Under the pieces are notes generated by a model that saw only the letters and a program-made list of their open reading frames with translations, made no database searches and had not been told where the DNA came from. A stretch of DNA of 22,798 nucleotides from Actinomycetota bacterium. Its GTDB lineage: Bacteria; Actinomycetota; Acidimicrobiia; IMCC26256; PALSA-610. The translations under genes and the position numbers were made by a program. Of the stretch, positions 14,215 through 22,144 are shown in pieces (the first letter of the stretch is position 1; the number at the start of each line of letters is the position of its first letter). The stretch is from the NCBI GenBank assembly GCA_005779345.1, contig SXJQ01000309.1:1-22798 (forward strand). Direction: 5' to 3'.

Positions 14215-15829
14215 ACACGTCGCGCGTCGCTCCGGCGAACACTCGCTCGTAGCCGAGCGCGGGCAACGTGACCGCGGCCGTCGTGGCCCGCTCCCAGTCG
14301 TGGCGGATCACGACGTAGGTCACGTCGAACTCGTCGAGGATCGCGACCGTAGCGGCGTCGGGGAACCAGGCCATCTCCGATCGCAACGAGCGGTACGACT
14401 CGGGGAAGAGGCCGGTGTAGCCGTTCACGAGCGGGTGGCCGTGTTCGAGGCCCGCGAGCATCGCGACGGTCGTGTCGTCGTAGTCGCCGACATTGCCGGT
14501 CGCGGGGAACGGCACCATAGCGACGACTCCCGATGGAGCGTCGTCGAGCCACTGCACCCAGTCGAAACCGGCGACGTCGGGGACGCGGCTCGTGGGTTGA
14601 TCCCAGTGCACCGTTTCGATGACCGACGCGACCACGAACGCGACAGCGAGGACACGACCGGCCGGTCGGCGCCAGAGCCACGCGAGGCCGAGCGCACCGA
14701 GTGCGGCGAGGAGCGCTTGGGTCATCACCGCGGCACGAAACGGGCTGCGGAGACGGTCGAACCCCGGCACGTGATCGCGCACGAACGCGTACGGCACGTG
14801 GCCCGCGACGTGCAGCCGCAGCCCCAGCGCCACGATCGCGAGCAGGGCCGCGGCCACGATCGCGCCGACGACGAACCGACGTTGCGTCCGCGTGGCGCCG
14901 GCGATGCCGATCCCCGCCAGCAGGAGAGCGACGCCGCCCGGGAACAGCGCCTGGCCACCGTCGCGCTCGAATGCCCACGGCACGCCGACGGTTCCGTCGT
15001 CGTGGCGGACCAGATCGGTGCCGCGAGCGCTATTGGCCTCGACCGTCTCGTACGACCAACTCGATCCCGCGGTGTGGCGCTGTTGGGCGAGCGAGAAGGG
15101 CAGTGCGATCGCTCCGGCGATCGCGCCCGCGATCGCGACGTCGCGCGCGAGCTGGCGCCACGGCCGCGCGCCGATCACGAGCGGCGGGCCGATCACGACC
15201 AACACCAAACCGGTGAACAGTGCGTAGTAGCCCGATACCAGCGCGAGCGCGCCGAGTGCAGCGCCGGCGTCGGCGAGTCGAACCCAGTTCGGCCGTTGTC
15301 GATACGCGACGAGACGTTCGAGGAGCAGCCAGAACGGGAACAGCGGCACGAGTTGGAGCACCCCGAGTTCGTTGGAGACGAACGGCAGCGTCTGGCCGAG
15401 CGCGCCGGCGAGCAGTGCCGCGGGGTAGTCCGCGCCGAGGCGTCGCGCGAGCAGCGCGAGGACGAGCCCGTTCAGGGTGAGCATCGTGAGCAGGACGAGG
15501 TTGTATCCGCCGACCTCGCCCGTGAACGGTCGGACGACCGTGAACAGCAGCCCCGTGAGCGGCTGCGCTTCGGAGCGGGCGAAGGCACCCGCGGTCGGCG
15601 CGAAGATCGGCGCATCCCAATAGCCGCGGAACAGATCCGGGATCCGCGCCGCGTTCCACTGCAACGTCCAGAGGTTGAACTGCGGCACCGTCGGAACCGA
15701 TTCGGCACCGAGCGGGAGGTGCGTTCGCCACCGGGTCGCGAGCGGCCACGTCGTGATGATGGCGAGGACGCCCTGGAATGCAACGGCGAGCGCGATCCGA
15801 CGCGCGCGCGACTCCGGGACGATCGCCAT
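14201..15829 (-). CDS. Polytopic membrane protein, GT-C glycosyltransferase-like
   Basis: This 542-residue integral membrane protein has about ten hydrophobic helices followed by a soluble C-terminal domain of about 120 residues. The N-terminal arrangement is a first helix (IALAVAFQGVLAIITTWPLA), then a long extracytoplasmic loop with NLWTLQWNAARIPDLF and APIFAPTAG. This resembles GT-C-type polyprenyl-phosphate-sugar-dependent transferases and their YfhO-like relatives. The acidic residue usually found just before the NLW motif (as in GDPLLNLW) is replaced by Gln (PQFNLW), so enzymatic activity is uncertain. ATG 15829 is chosen over upstream in-frame codons because CATCCT, preceded by TGC, lies 6 nt upstream and the protein then begins with a short basic segment before the first helix. 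It is divergent from carD. Confidence 0.7.
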   Translation of the reverse strand: MAIVPESRARRIALAVAFQGVLAIITTWPLATRWRTHLPLGAESVPTVPQFNLWTLQWNAARIPDLFRGYWDAPIFAPTAGAFARSEAQPLTGLLFTVVRPFTGEVGGYNLVLLTMLTLNGLVLALLARRLGADYPAALLAGALGQTLPFVSNELGVLQLVPLFPFWLLLERLVAYRQRPNWVRLADAGAALGALALVSGYYALFTGLVLVVIGPPLVIGARPWRQLARDVAIAGAIAGAIALPFSLAQQRHTAGSSWSYETVEANSARGTDLVRHDDGTVGVPWAFERDGGQALFPGGVALLLAGIGIAGATRTQRRFVVGAIVAAALLAIVALGLRLHVAGHVPYAFVRDHVPGFDRLRSPFRAAVMTQALLAALGALGLAWLWRRPAGRVLAVAFVVASVIETVHWDQPTSRVPDVAGFDWVQWLDDAPSGVVAMVPFPATGNVGDYDDTTVAMLAGLEHGHPLVNGYTGLFPESYRSLRSEMAWFPDAATVAILDEFDVTYVVIRHDWERATTAAVTLPALGYERVFAGATRDVWRRR

Positions 15830-15900
15830 CGGCGCAGGATGGCACATGACGACGCACTCGGAGCGGCGCGAGTGGCCGTCGGAGTGCTCGCGATCGCGAC

Positions 15901-15909
15901 TGGTAGAAT
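15901..15909 (+). promoter_or_regulatory. Extended -10 promoter of carD
   Basis: TGG-TAGAAT at 15901-15909 forms an extended -10 element 51 nt ahead of the carD ATG. The mRNA would then have a leader of roughly 45 nt containing the Shine-Dalgarno AGGAG (15947-15951). No obvious -35 was found. Confidence 0.6.
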
Positions 15910-15960
15910 CCCCAACTCCGCGCTGGCGGGCGCGCACCGTATCGGTAGGAGCACTGCTCA

Positions 15961-16440
15961 ATGGGATTCAAGGTCGGCGATCGGGTGGTCTACCCGCACC
16001 ACGGTGCGGCGGTCATCGAGAAGAAGGAAAAGCGCGAGATCGACGGCGCCAAGACCGAGTTCTTCGTGTTGCGGATGGCCAACAACGATCTCGTCATCTC
16101 GGTGCCCGTCGCCAAGGCCGAAGAAGTCGGGATGCGACCGCCGATCTCTTCCGAAGACGTCGACGACCTCTTCCAGTTGCTCGCCAAGAAAGACGTGCGC
16201 GAGCCGACGAACTGGAGTCGACGCTTCAAGAACCACCAAGAGAAGCTGAAGAGCGGCGACGTGTATCAGGTCGCCGAGGTCGTGCGGAACCTCGCCCTGC
16301 GCGAGGTCAGCAAGGGACTCTCGGCCGGCGAGAAGTCGATGCTCGTGAAGGCTCGACAGGTGCTCGTCTCGGAGTTGAGCTTCGCGCTCGACGTCTCCGA
16401 CGAGGACGCCCTGAAGAAGCTCGAAGTCGCACTCAGCTAG
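15961..16440 (+). CDS. carD: CarD-family RNA polymerase-binding transcription regulator
   Basis: This 159-residue protein matches mycobacterial CarD in length and layout. CarD binds the RNAP beta subunit and stabilises open complexes at rRNA and many other promoters. The N-terminal RNAP-interacting Tudor-like domain (1 to about 58) starts FKVGDRVVYPHHGAAVIE. The helical DNA-binding domain contains Trp85 in PTNWSRRFK, the residue that wedges into the upstream edge of the transcription bubble in Mycobacterium, and then SGDVYQVAEVVRNLALRE. AGGAG (15947-15951) lies 9 nt before ATG 15961. It is one of the few genes here with both a leader and an SD. It converges on the methyltransferase gene with a 20-nt gap. 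Confidence 0.95.
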   Translation: MGFKVGDRVVYPHHGAAVIEKKEKREIDGAKTEFFVLRMANNDLVISVPVAKAEEVGMRPPISSEDVDDLFQLLAKKDVREPTNWSRRFKNHQEKLKSGDVYQVAEVVRNLALREVSKGLSAGEKSMLVKARQVLVSELSFALDVSDEDALKKLEVALS

Positions 16441-16460
16441 ACGCCCTCCGGCCGGGCAGG

Positions 16461-17612
16461 TCAGGACGCGGCGCGAACGAGGGCGCTCACGACCTCGATG
16501 TGGCTCGTCATCGGGAAGAGGTCGACCGGCGTCGCCACCTCGAGCCGATACCCGGCGTCGACGAGGGCCCGGACATCGCGACCCATCGCGGCGGGGTCGC
16601 AGCTCACGAGGGCAATGCGATCGGGCGCGCATCGCAACACCGACGCGACCCCTTCGGGGCCGAGCCCGGCGCGACTCGGATCGGCGACGACCGCGTCGTA
16701 GGTCCGCTTGGCCCGCCACCGCTCGACCGGCATCCGATGGATGCTCGCGTCGGGATGGTCCGCGAGGTTCTCGCGCAGGTCGGCGACCGCACTCGGGTTG
16801 CCCTCGATCGCGACGACGAGCGGCGCGGGCACCGTCGCCGCGAACAGTCCGACACCGGCATACAGATCGGCGAGCGCCCGCACGTCAGGGCCGAGCGCGG
16901 AGCGGACGAGTCCCACGAGCACCTCGGCCCCGTCGGTTCGGATCTGGAAGAACGACCGTGCGCTGATCGTGAAGCGATGGCCGGCGACGATCTCGTGGTA
17001 CTGGCCGGTGCGTTCGGGGTGCTTCCACGTGGGAGCGGTGCGAAACGTCTCGGCGGTGTTGACCCCGTAGGCCAGCTCGCCTTCGCGACTCGGATTCCAA
17101 TCGGTGTCGACGAGCATCCGCTCGAGGCGGGGGTGGAGCACGAGACACGAGTCGATGGTGACCGGAGTGTTCGTCCCCGCTCGTCGAAACGCCGCATGGC
17201 CGTCGCGGTCGACGAGGAAGCGGACTCGCTGGCGATAGTCGGTCGCGGGGAGTTCGATCGTCGGCGCGACGGGCGCCTCGGGGAGTCGGGCGATCCGGGC
17301 GAACGCATCGATCACGATCTCGCGCTTCAGGCGAGCCTGCGCGGCGGGCTCGACATGCTGCCAGTCGCAGCCGCCGCAACCGGCGGCGACATGCGGGCAC
17401 GGCGGCGCGACACGATCGGGAGAGGGGGTGAGGATCTCCTCGACGCGAGCGAAACCGACGTCGCGTTTGACCTTGACGAGCGTGGCCCGGACCCGCTCGC
17501 CGGGGAGGCCGCCCGCGACCATGACGATGCGGCCGTCGTCGGCGCGGCCGAGCCCGTCGCCGCCTGCGACCACCTTGTCGACCAGCAACTCGATCGTTTC
17601 ACCGCGTTCCAT
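16461..17612 (-). CDS. TrmA/RlmD-family RNA (uracil-5-)-methyltransferase
   Basis: This 383-residue SAM-dependent enzyme probably makes 5-methyluridine in rRNA or tRNA. Residues 1-60 form a TRAM RNA-binding domain (IELLVDKVVAGGDGLGR). A 4Fe-4S cluster site follows, with Cys72, Cys79, Cys82 (CPHVAAGCGGC) and Cys156 (DSCLVLH). The Rossmann methyltransferase part has DLYAGVGLFAATV for SAM binding and VADPSRAGLG. The catalytic Cys338 is in LVSCDPAAMGRD and the general base Glu373 in TSHIEVV. Whether the target is 23S rRNA or tRNA cannot be decided from sequence. It starts at ATG 17612, 63 nt after the GH43 stop. GACACT 8 nt upstream, preceded by TGC, may be its own promoter. Confidence 0.9.
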   Translation of the reverse strand: MERGETIELLVDKVVAGGDGLGRADDGRIVMVAGGLPGERVRATLVKVKRDVGFARVEEILTPSPDRVAPPCPHVAAGCGGCDWQHVEPAAQARLKREIVIDAFARIARLPEAPVAPTIELPATDYRQRVRFLVDRDGHAAFRRAGTNTPVTIDSCLVLHPRLERMLVDTDWNPSREGELAYGVNTAETFRTAPTWKHPERTGQYHEIVAGHRFTISARSFFQIRTDGAEVLVGLVRSALGPDVRALADLYAGVGLFAATVPAPLVVAIEGNPSAVADLRENLADHPDASIHRMPVERWRAKRTYDAVVADPSRAGLGPEGVASVLRCAPDRIALVSCDPAAMGRDVRALVDAGYRLEVATPVDLFPMTSHIEVVSALVRAAS

Positions 17613-17644
17613 GATCGACCAGTGTCGCAGGTGCCCGAGCGTGG

Positions 17645-17658
17645 GCCCCGACCGGGGC
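17645..17658. terminator. Small GC hairpin after the GH43 gene
   Basis: gcccc (17645-17649) pairs with ggggc (17654-17658) around a 4-nt loop in the gap between the GH43 and methyltransferase genes. It is short and lacks a T-run, so it may only attenuate read-through. Confidence 0.3.
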
Positions 17659-17675
17659 GCGCGACCGGGGTGCGA

Positions 17676-19007
17676 TCAGCCGGGCGCGAGGGCGAGCGAG
17701 CCGGTCGCGTCGATCTCGATCGGGTCGGCGAACAGCACGCGGCTGTTCGGCCAGCCGACGTCGGGCGGGACGTAGCCGTGATAGGCGAGCCACGGGCGTC
17801 CGTCGCGGTCGACGAACACGTCGCCGCCGCCGGGCCCGCTCACCCGTGCCGAGGTCTCGAGGACCGCGCCGACCTTGGTGCACGGACCCGCCGGGCCGTC
17901 GCAACGCGCATACGCCATGCCGTAGTCGGCGGAACTCCAGTCGCCGCCGCTGTAGAACAGGTAGTGGTCGCCGGCGATGCGCGTCAGCGCGGGGCCTTCG
18001 ACCACGCCCGCCTCCCACGGTTGGTCGGCGGCGGCGAGTTGGCTGGCGAGACCGACGAACGACCGACCGTCGGGCGCGAGGCGCCACGACCAGACGACCG
18101 CGGGACGTTCGCTCTTCCACACCAACCACGCGTCGCCGGCGGCATCGACTAAGGGGCTCGGGTCGATCGAGCCGCCGAACTCGACCTGGCACAGGAGCGG
18201 GGCGGTCGAGTCGTCGACGAACGGACCGGTCGGCGTCGCGCCGAGCGCGCTCGAGATGCACTGGAAACCGCTCGCCGCGTCGCGAGCGGTGTAGTAGAGG
18301 ACGTAGCCGCCGTCGCTCCGCGGGAGCACCGACGGTGCCCAGGTGGCACCGGGCGTCGCCCAGGCGGGGAGCGCGGCGAGCGCGTTGCCGACGAACTCCC
18401 ACGTGAGCAGGTCGGCCGAATGGAGCAGTTGCACGTCGCCCGCGCCGGCATTCGTCGAGTAGCCGTAGTAGTCGTCGCCGACCGCCAGCACGAACGGATC
18501 CGGGAAGTCGTAGGGGAACCGCGCTCCGCTGCTCGCGGCAAGCGCGGTCCGGCACCCGTCGGCCGCCGCGTTCAACGCCGCGACCGCGGCGCCGCGGTCA
18601 CCGGCGCCGATCGCCGCGGTCGCCGCCTCCTGGGCTCGCAGGCAGGTATCGATGTCGCCGGCTCGGAGCGCGGTGAGGAAGACGGCGGTCTCGGTGAAGC
18701 CGAGCGTGCCCTGGTCGGATTCGAGTTTCGACCGCAACTCGCGGAGACGCCGTCCGAGCTGGCCGATCTCGCGTTCGAGGAGCGCGACGTCGTCGATCGC
18801 CGCGGCGGTGGTGGCTTCGGCGGCGGCGGTGCGCTCCACGATCGCCGCGAGTTGTTCCCGTGCGGCAGCGACGCCCCACCGCGCGTCGGCTCCGAGCACT
18901 CGCCGCTCGTCGAGTTCGTCGGTCGCGGTCCGGTACTCGCGGTGAACGAGGCCACCGAGGAGCACGAGGACGACGAGGGAGATGGCCGCGGCGACCCGGC
19001 CGCTCAC
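17676..19007 (-). CDS. Membrane-anchored coiled-coil protein with extracellular GH43 glycoside hydrolase domain
   Basis: This 443-residue protein starts at GTG 19007, whose TGA overlap (GTGA) with the upstream coiled-coil gene indicates translational coupling. Residues 5-21 are a single membrane helix (VAAAISLVVLVLLGGLV). Residues 25-100 form a coiled coil (ATTAAAIDDVALLEREIGQL continuing into RRLRELRSKLES). A helical hairpin from Cys122 to Cys152 follows. The rest is a GH43-type five-bladed propeller with all three acidic residues: Asp170 (DFPDPFVL), Asp282 (GSIDPSPLV) and Glu337 (VVEGPALT). GH43 enzymes cleave arabinan, xylan and related glycans; the substrate here is unknown. The N-terminus-in topology and linker would place the enzyme outside the cell on a stalk. 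It could alternatively be a GH43-like sugar-binding protein. Confidence 0.88.
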   Translation of the reverse strand: MSGRVAAAISLVVLVLLGGLVHREYRTATDELDERRVLGADARWGVAAAREQLAAIVERTAAAEATTAAAIDDVALLEREIGQLGRRLRELRSKLESDQGTLGFTETAVFLTALRAGDIDTCLRAQEAATAAIGAGDRGAAVAALNAAADGCRTALAASSGARFPYDFPDPFVLAVGDDYYGYSTNAGAGDVQLLHSADLLTWEFVGNALAALPAWATPGATWAPSVLPRSDGGYVLYYTARDAASGFQCISSALGATPTGPFVDDSTAPLLCQVEFGGSIDPSPLVDAAGDAWLVWKSERPAVVWSWRLAPDGRSFVGLASQLAAADQPWEAGVVEGPALTRIAGDHYLFYSGGDWSSADYGMAYARCDGPAGPCTKVGAVLETSARVSGPGGGDVFVDRDGRPWLAYHGYVPPDVGWPNSRVLFADPIEIDATGSLALAPG

Positions 19008-19486
19008 GTCGGTGCCCGCACCGCGTCGCAGGCCGGTGCGACCTCGGCGAGCGACTGCTCCCAACCGGTCGTGTCGCCGACCGCGAGCTGATTCAGCGCG
19101 GCCGCGACCCCGCCGAGGCATGCTTCGAGGCGTTCGATGCGCTCGCCTTGTGCTGCGAGCGTGTGGCGGCGTTCGTCGATGGTGCGGCCCACCTCGTCGA
19201 CCTTCGCCGCGACCGCGTCGACTCCCGCGGCCTGGTCGTCGCGAGTCAGGGTGCGCCGGCTGCGCGTGCCGCGCGCCTCGGCGAGGGCCGCGTCGGCTTG
19301 CCGGTTGCGTTCGATCGCACGCACGAGATCGGCTTGCAGCGTTGCCGACACGGCCGCGAGCTCGCGCAGTTCCGCGTCGGCCGCGGCGAGATCGTTCCGC
19401 ACCCGCTGGAAACGCCCTGCGACGCCGACGACGAGCGCGACGCACGCGAGCGACGCGACGAGCCGCCGGGCGAGCGAGGCGGTCAT
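19004..19486 (-). CDS. Single-pass membrane coiled-coil protein with C-x29-C motif
   Basis: I do not recognise a named family for this 160-residue protein. It has a membrane helix near residues 8-24 (RLVASLACVALVVGVAG). A long coiled coil of about 90 residues follows, rich in Ala, Glu, Arg and Leu (AAADAELRELAAVSATLQAD; VDEVGRTIDERRHTLAAQGE). The C-terminal segment contains CLGGVAAALNQLAVGD and ends in APACDAVRAPT, with Cys123 and Cys153 separated by 29 residues and Gly-Asp at +14/+15. The downstream GH43 protein has the same pattern, so the two N-terminal modules look paralogous. ATG 19486 overlaps the TGA of the upstream hydrolase gene (ATGA), and its own TGA overlaps the GH43 GTG. An exported, disulfide-closed stalk or partner of the GH43 protein is my inference. 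Confidence 0.82.
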   Translation of the reverse strand: MTASLARRLVASLACVALVVGVAGRFQRVRNDLAAADAELRELAAVSATLQADLVRAIERNRQADAALAEARGTRSRRTLTRDDQAAGVDAVAAKVDEVGRTIDERRHTLAAQGERIERLEACLGGVAAALNQLAVGDTTGWEQSLAEVAPACDAVRAPT

Positions 19487-20310
19487 GTCGGGAGGAGGCG
19501 CTCCCGGTAGAAATCGAGCACCGCGTCGAGCGCGGCGCGCGAGGGCGTCTCGGGGCGGTCGTCGAGGTCTTCGGTGAGTACCGAGTGTGCGGCCTTGCGA
19601 TGGCCGTGCGGATTCCCCGGCGCCGAATCGAGCTCGACCGCGATGAAGTGTTCGCCGAGCTCGCGCTGGAGCCGTTCCCAACGCGCGTCGGGGACGAACC
19701 GATCGTGGCTGAAGCGCAATCCCAACACGTCGCAACCGCCGGCCGCACGCTCCTTGATGCGGGCGAGATCGGCATCGCTCACCCCGAGGTCGGCGCTGCG
19801 AGCCTTGCCGAACGCGAACGGCATCGAGGGCTGGCTGAGCACAGGAGCGATCATCCGGTCGTCGAGCATCATGCCGAGCGCGAACCCGCCCGAGAAGCAC
19901 ATCCCGACCGCGCCGACGCCCGGTCCGCCGCACTCGCCGTGCGCGCGCTCGGCGAGTGCCCGTAACCAGGCGATGACGGGGGAGGTCGTGCGCAGCGCCC
20001 AGTTCGAGAACTCCTTGGCGACGCAGACCTTCCAGAACGACGACGCGACGTAGCCGTTGGAGAACGCGCGACCGGGCGTCCCGACGAGCGATGGCAAGTA
20101 CGCCGTGAACCCCGCGTCGGCGACGCGCCGGCCGAAGTCGGCGACCTTCGGGGTGAGGCCGGGGACCTCGTGGATCACCACCACCGCGGGACCGGTGCCC
20201 GACCGGTACACCGGACGCGTGACGGTGGTGGCGTCGCCGTCGGCAGTCGGCGACAGGTCGGCAGTGAAGTCGAAGCGGGCGAAACCATCGAGGTCAGGTG
20301 CGTCGGTCAC
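19483..20310 (-). CDS. Dienelactone hydrolase-family alpha/beta hydrolase
   Basis: This 275-residue protein has the DLH layout. An oxyanion-region HEVPGLTP (about residue 48) is followed by the nucleophile motif GMCFSGG with Cys instead of Ser, as in carboxymethylenebutenolidase. A late Asp lies in FSHDRFVP, and a C-terminal His in NPHGHRKAAHSVL. The Cys-Asp-His triad is thus plausible. The real substrate is unknown, and a ring-cleavage pathway is not evident nearby. It starts at GTG 20310 with TAACAT 8 nt upstream, a possible leaderless promoter of its own, although it also lies 36 nt after the DUF885 stop. Its TGA overlaps the start of the coiled-coil gene by 4 nt (ATGA). Confidence 0.86.
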   Translation of the reverse strand: MTDAPDLDGFARFDFTADLSPTADGDATTVTRPVYRSGTGPAVVVIHEVPGLTPKVADFGRRVADAGFTAYLPSLVGTPGRAFSNGYVASSFWKVCVAKEFSNWALRTTSPVIAWLRALAERAHGECGGPGVGAVGMCFSGGFALGMMLDDRMIAPVLSQPSMPFAFGKARSADLGVSDADLARIKERAAGGCDVLGLRFSHDRFVPDARWERLQRELGEHFIAVELDSAPGNPHGHRKAAHSVLTEDLDDRPETPSRAALDAVLDFYRERLLPT

Positions 20311-20346
20311 GGCGAGCGATGTTATGCCGGGAGACGGCGCGGCGGT

Positions 20347-22104
20347 TCAGAACCGGGCGAGCTCGGTCCGGAGGTCGTCGAGCCCGAGCCCGCCGAGGTC
20401 GAGCGCATACGCGTGCCACGCCCGGAGGTCGAACGCGGCACCGTGCTTGCGGCGCGACTCGTCGCGGCACTCGAGCCAGACCCGCTCGCCGACCTTGTAG
20501 CTGATGGCCTGCCCGGGCAACCCGAGGTAGCGGTCGACCTCGCTACGCATGAAGTCGGCGGGGAAGCGACTGCGCTCGATCACGAACGGCAGCGCGAGCT
20601 CGGCGTTCCACACCGCGCCCGGGTGGTAGTCGGCGTGCGCGGGAATCGGGAGCTCCAGGTGCATGCCGATGTCGACGATCACGCGCACCGCGCGCATCGC
20701 CTGTGCGGCGAGCATGCCGAGCTCCCACGCGGGGTCGTCGAGGTAACCGAGTTCGCCCATGAGGCGCTCGGCGTACAGCGCCCAGCCCTCGCCGTGTCCG
20801 GAGATGAATCCCGAGAGTCGTTGGTAGCGCGAGAGCGAGTCGGCGAGGTACACGGTCTGGGCGACCTGCAGGTGGTGGCCGGGGACGCCTTCGTGGTAAC
20901 AGATCGACACTTCGCGCCAAAGCGGGAAGCGTGTCTTGCCCAAGGTCGGATACCAGGTCCGCCCCGGTCGCGCGAAGTCTTCGCTCGGCGCCGTGTAATA
21001 CATCGCCGCCGCACCGCCCGGTGGCGCGATCATCGCCTCACACGTCCGCAGGGGCGCGGCGATGTCGAAGTGCGTGCCGCCGAGCTCATCGATCGTGGTA
21101 TCGATGAGCTCCTGGTTCCACGCGCGGAAGTCGTCGACGCCCTCGATCACGTACGCAGGATCGGACTCGAGCGCCTCGACCGCCTCCGACCACGAACTGC
21201 CGGGTCGGATGCGATCGCAGACCTCCTTCGCTCGTGCCTCGATCCGGGCGAGCTCACTCCAACCCCACTCAGAGGTTTCGACCGGATCGATCGTCGCGCC
21301 GAGATAGGCACGCGCCTCGCGTGCGTAGCGCTCGGGCCCGACCGGGTCGCGTTCCGACGCTGCCGCGTGGTACTCGTCGCGCAAGAAGCGGGCGACCTCG
21401 GCGTACGCCGTCGTCGCCGCGTCGGCCGCGGCTCGTAGGCGCGTCAGCAGCGCAGGGGAATGCTCGGGTGCGGCCTCGTAGCGGTCGGTCAAGGCGTGGA
21501 AGAACGGGCGCGTGTCGTTGTCGAGCCCGCCCCACGTCGCTGCCTGCGTAGCGCAGCCGGCCGCCTGGCGCTTGGCCGCCACGACACCGCGCTCGACGCC
21601 GAGGCGCTGGCTCGCGATCCAACCGGCGAGCGCGTCGGGGACGGCGTGCATCCGGGTCGCGACGGTCGCCCAATCGGCTTCGGTGTCGGTGCGCATGAGA
21701 TCGAACGTGGCGCGCACCGAACCCATCCGGCTCCCGAGCACCCGGATGTCGCGCGTCGGATCGCCGGCGTCGTAGCGCTCGCGGCCGATGCCGAGCCGGT
21801 CGGTCATCAGTGCGCGAGCGACGCGGTCGCGGTCCGACTCGATCGGCGCGGCGCCGAGAGCCGACAACGTGCGGCGGCTGAGCTCGTCGCGGGCCGCGGC
21901 GCCCTCGGGCGACAGATCGGGGAGTCGATCGTCGTGGCCGGCGACGCCCATCCCGGTCGCGGCGATCGGATCGAGCTCGGCGAGTTCGTCGATGTAGCGG
22001 TCGGCGATCGCGTAGACGGGCGAGAGTGCCGCGGCTCGTGCCGTGGTCGCGGTGGTCGTGTCGCCGCGTGCCGGAATCGCCGGGTCGATGGATTCGTGCG
22101 CCAT
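20347..22104 (-). CDS. DUF885-family putative metallopeptidase
   Basis: This 585-residue protein of the DUF885 family consists mostly of helices. It is related in motif pattern to M32/M2-type metallopeptidases. The metal-site motif is YHEGVPGHHLQ with His404, Glu405, His410 and His411. A second conserved motif, GHGEGWALYAERL, carries Glu439. No signal peptide is visible, so it is probably cytoplasmic. Family members are little characterised; peptide hydrolysis is inferred. ATG 22104 is chosen over an in-frame extension to 22146 because TACACT lies exactly 6 nt upstream, the leaderless spacing used elsewhere in the window. It heads the minus-strand series with the hydrolase, coiled-coil and GH43 genes, and diverges from ettA. 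Confidence 0.88.
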   Translation of the reverse strand: MAHESIDPAIPARGDTTTATTARAAALSPVYAIADRYIDELAELDPIAATGMGVAGHDDRLPDLSPEGAAARDELSRRTLSALGAAPIESDRDRVARALMTDRLGIGRERYDAGDPTRDIRVLGSRMGSVRATFDLMRTDTEADWATVATRMHAVPDALAGWIASQRLGVERGVVAAKRQAAGCATQAATWGGLDNDTRPFFHALTDRYEAAPEHSPALLTRLRAAADAATTAYAEVARFLRDEYHAAASERDPVGPERYAREARAYLGATIDPVETSEWGWSELARIEARAKEVCDRIRPGSSWSEAVEALESDPAYVIEGVDDFRAWNQELIDTTIDELGGTHFDIAAPLRTCEAMIAPPGGAAAMYYTAPSEDFARPGRTWYPTLGKTRFPLWREVSICYHEGVPGHHLQVAQTVYLADSLSRYQRLSGFISGHGEGWALYAERLMGELGYLDDPAWELGMLAAQAMRAVRVIVDIGMHLELPIPAHADYHPGAVWNAELALPFVIERSRFPADFMRSEVDRYLGLPGQAISYKVGERVWLECRDESRRKHGAAFDLRAWHAYALDLGGLGLDDLRTELARF

Positions 22105-22144
22105 CGGCCGAGTGTACGGGCGTGCCCTCGGTAGCCTCCGGCGC
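22105..22144. promoter_or_regulatory. 40-bp divergent leaderless promoter pair (DUF885 gene / ettA)
   Basis: The minus-strand TACACT (plus 22111-22116) is 6 nt before ATG 22104. The plus-strand TAGCCT (22132-22137) is 7 nt before ATG 22145. The two -10 boxes are only 15 bp apart, so one polymerase bound here should hinder the other. Confidence 0.6.

Noticed and set aside
14300..18152. Long plus-strand open frames (14300-16249 and 15675-18152)
   Set aside because: They run antisense to the membrane protein, methyltransferase and GH43 genes and out of frame with carD. Composition is Arg/Asp-rich and no domain is visible.
20170..21438. 422-codon plus-strand frame opposite the DUF885 and hydrolase genes
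   Set aside because: Antisense shadow; the minus strand has the HEGVPGHH and GMCFSGG motifs.
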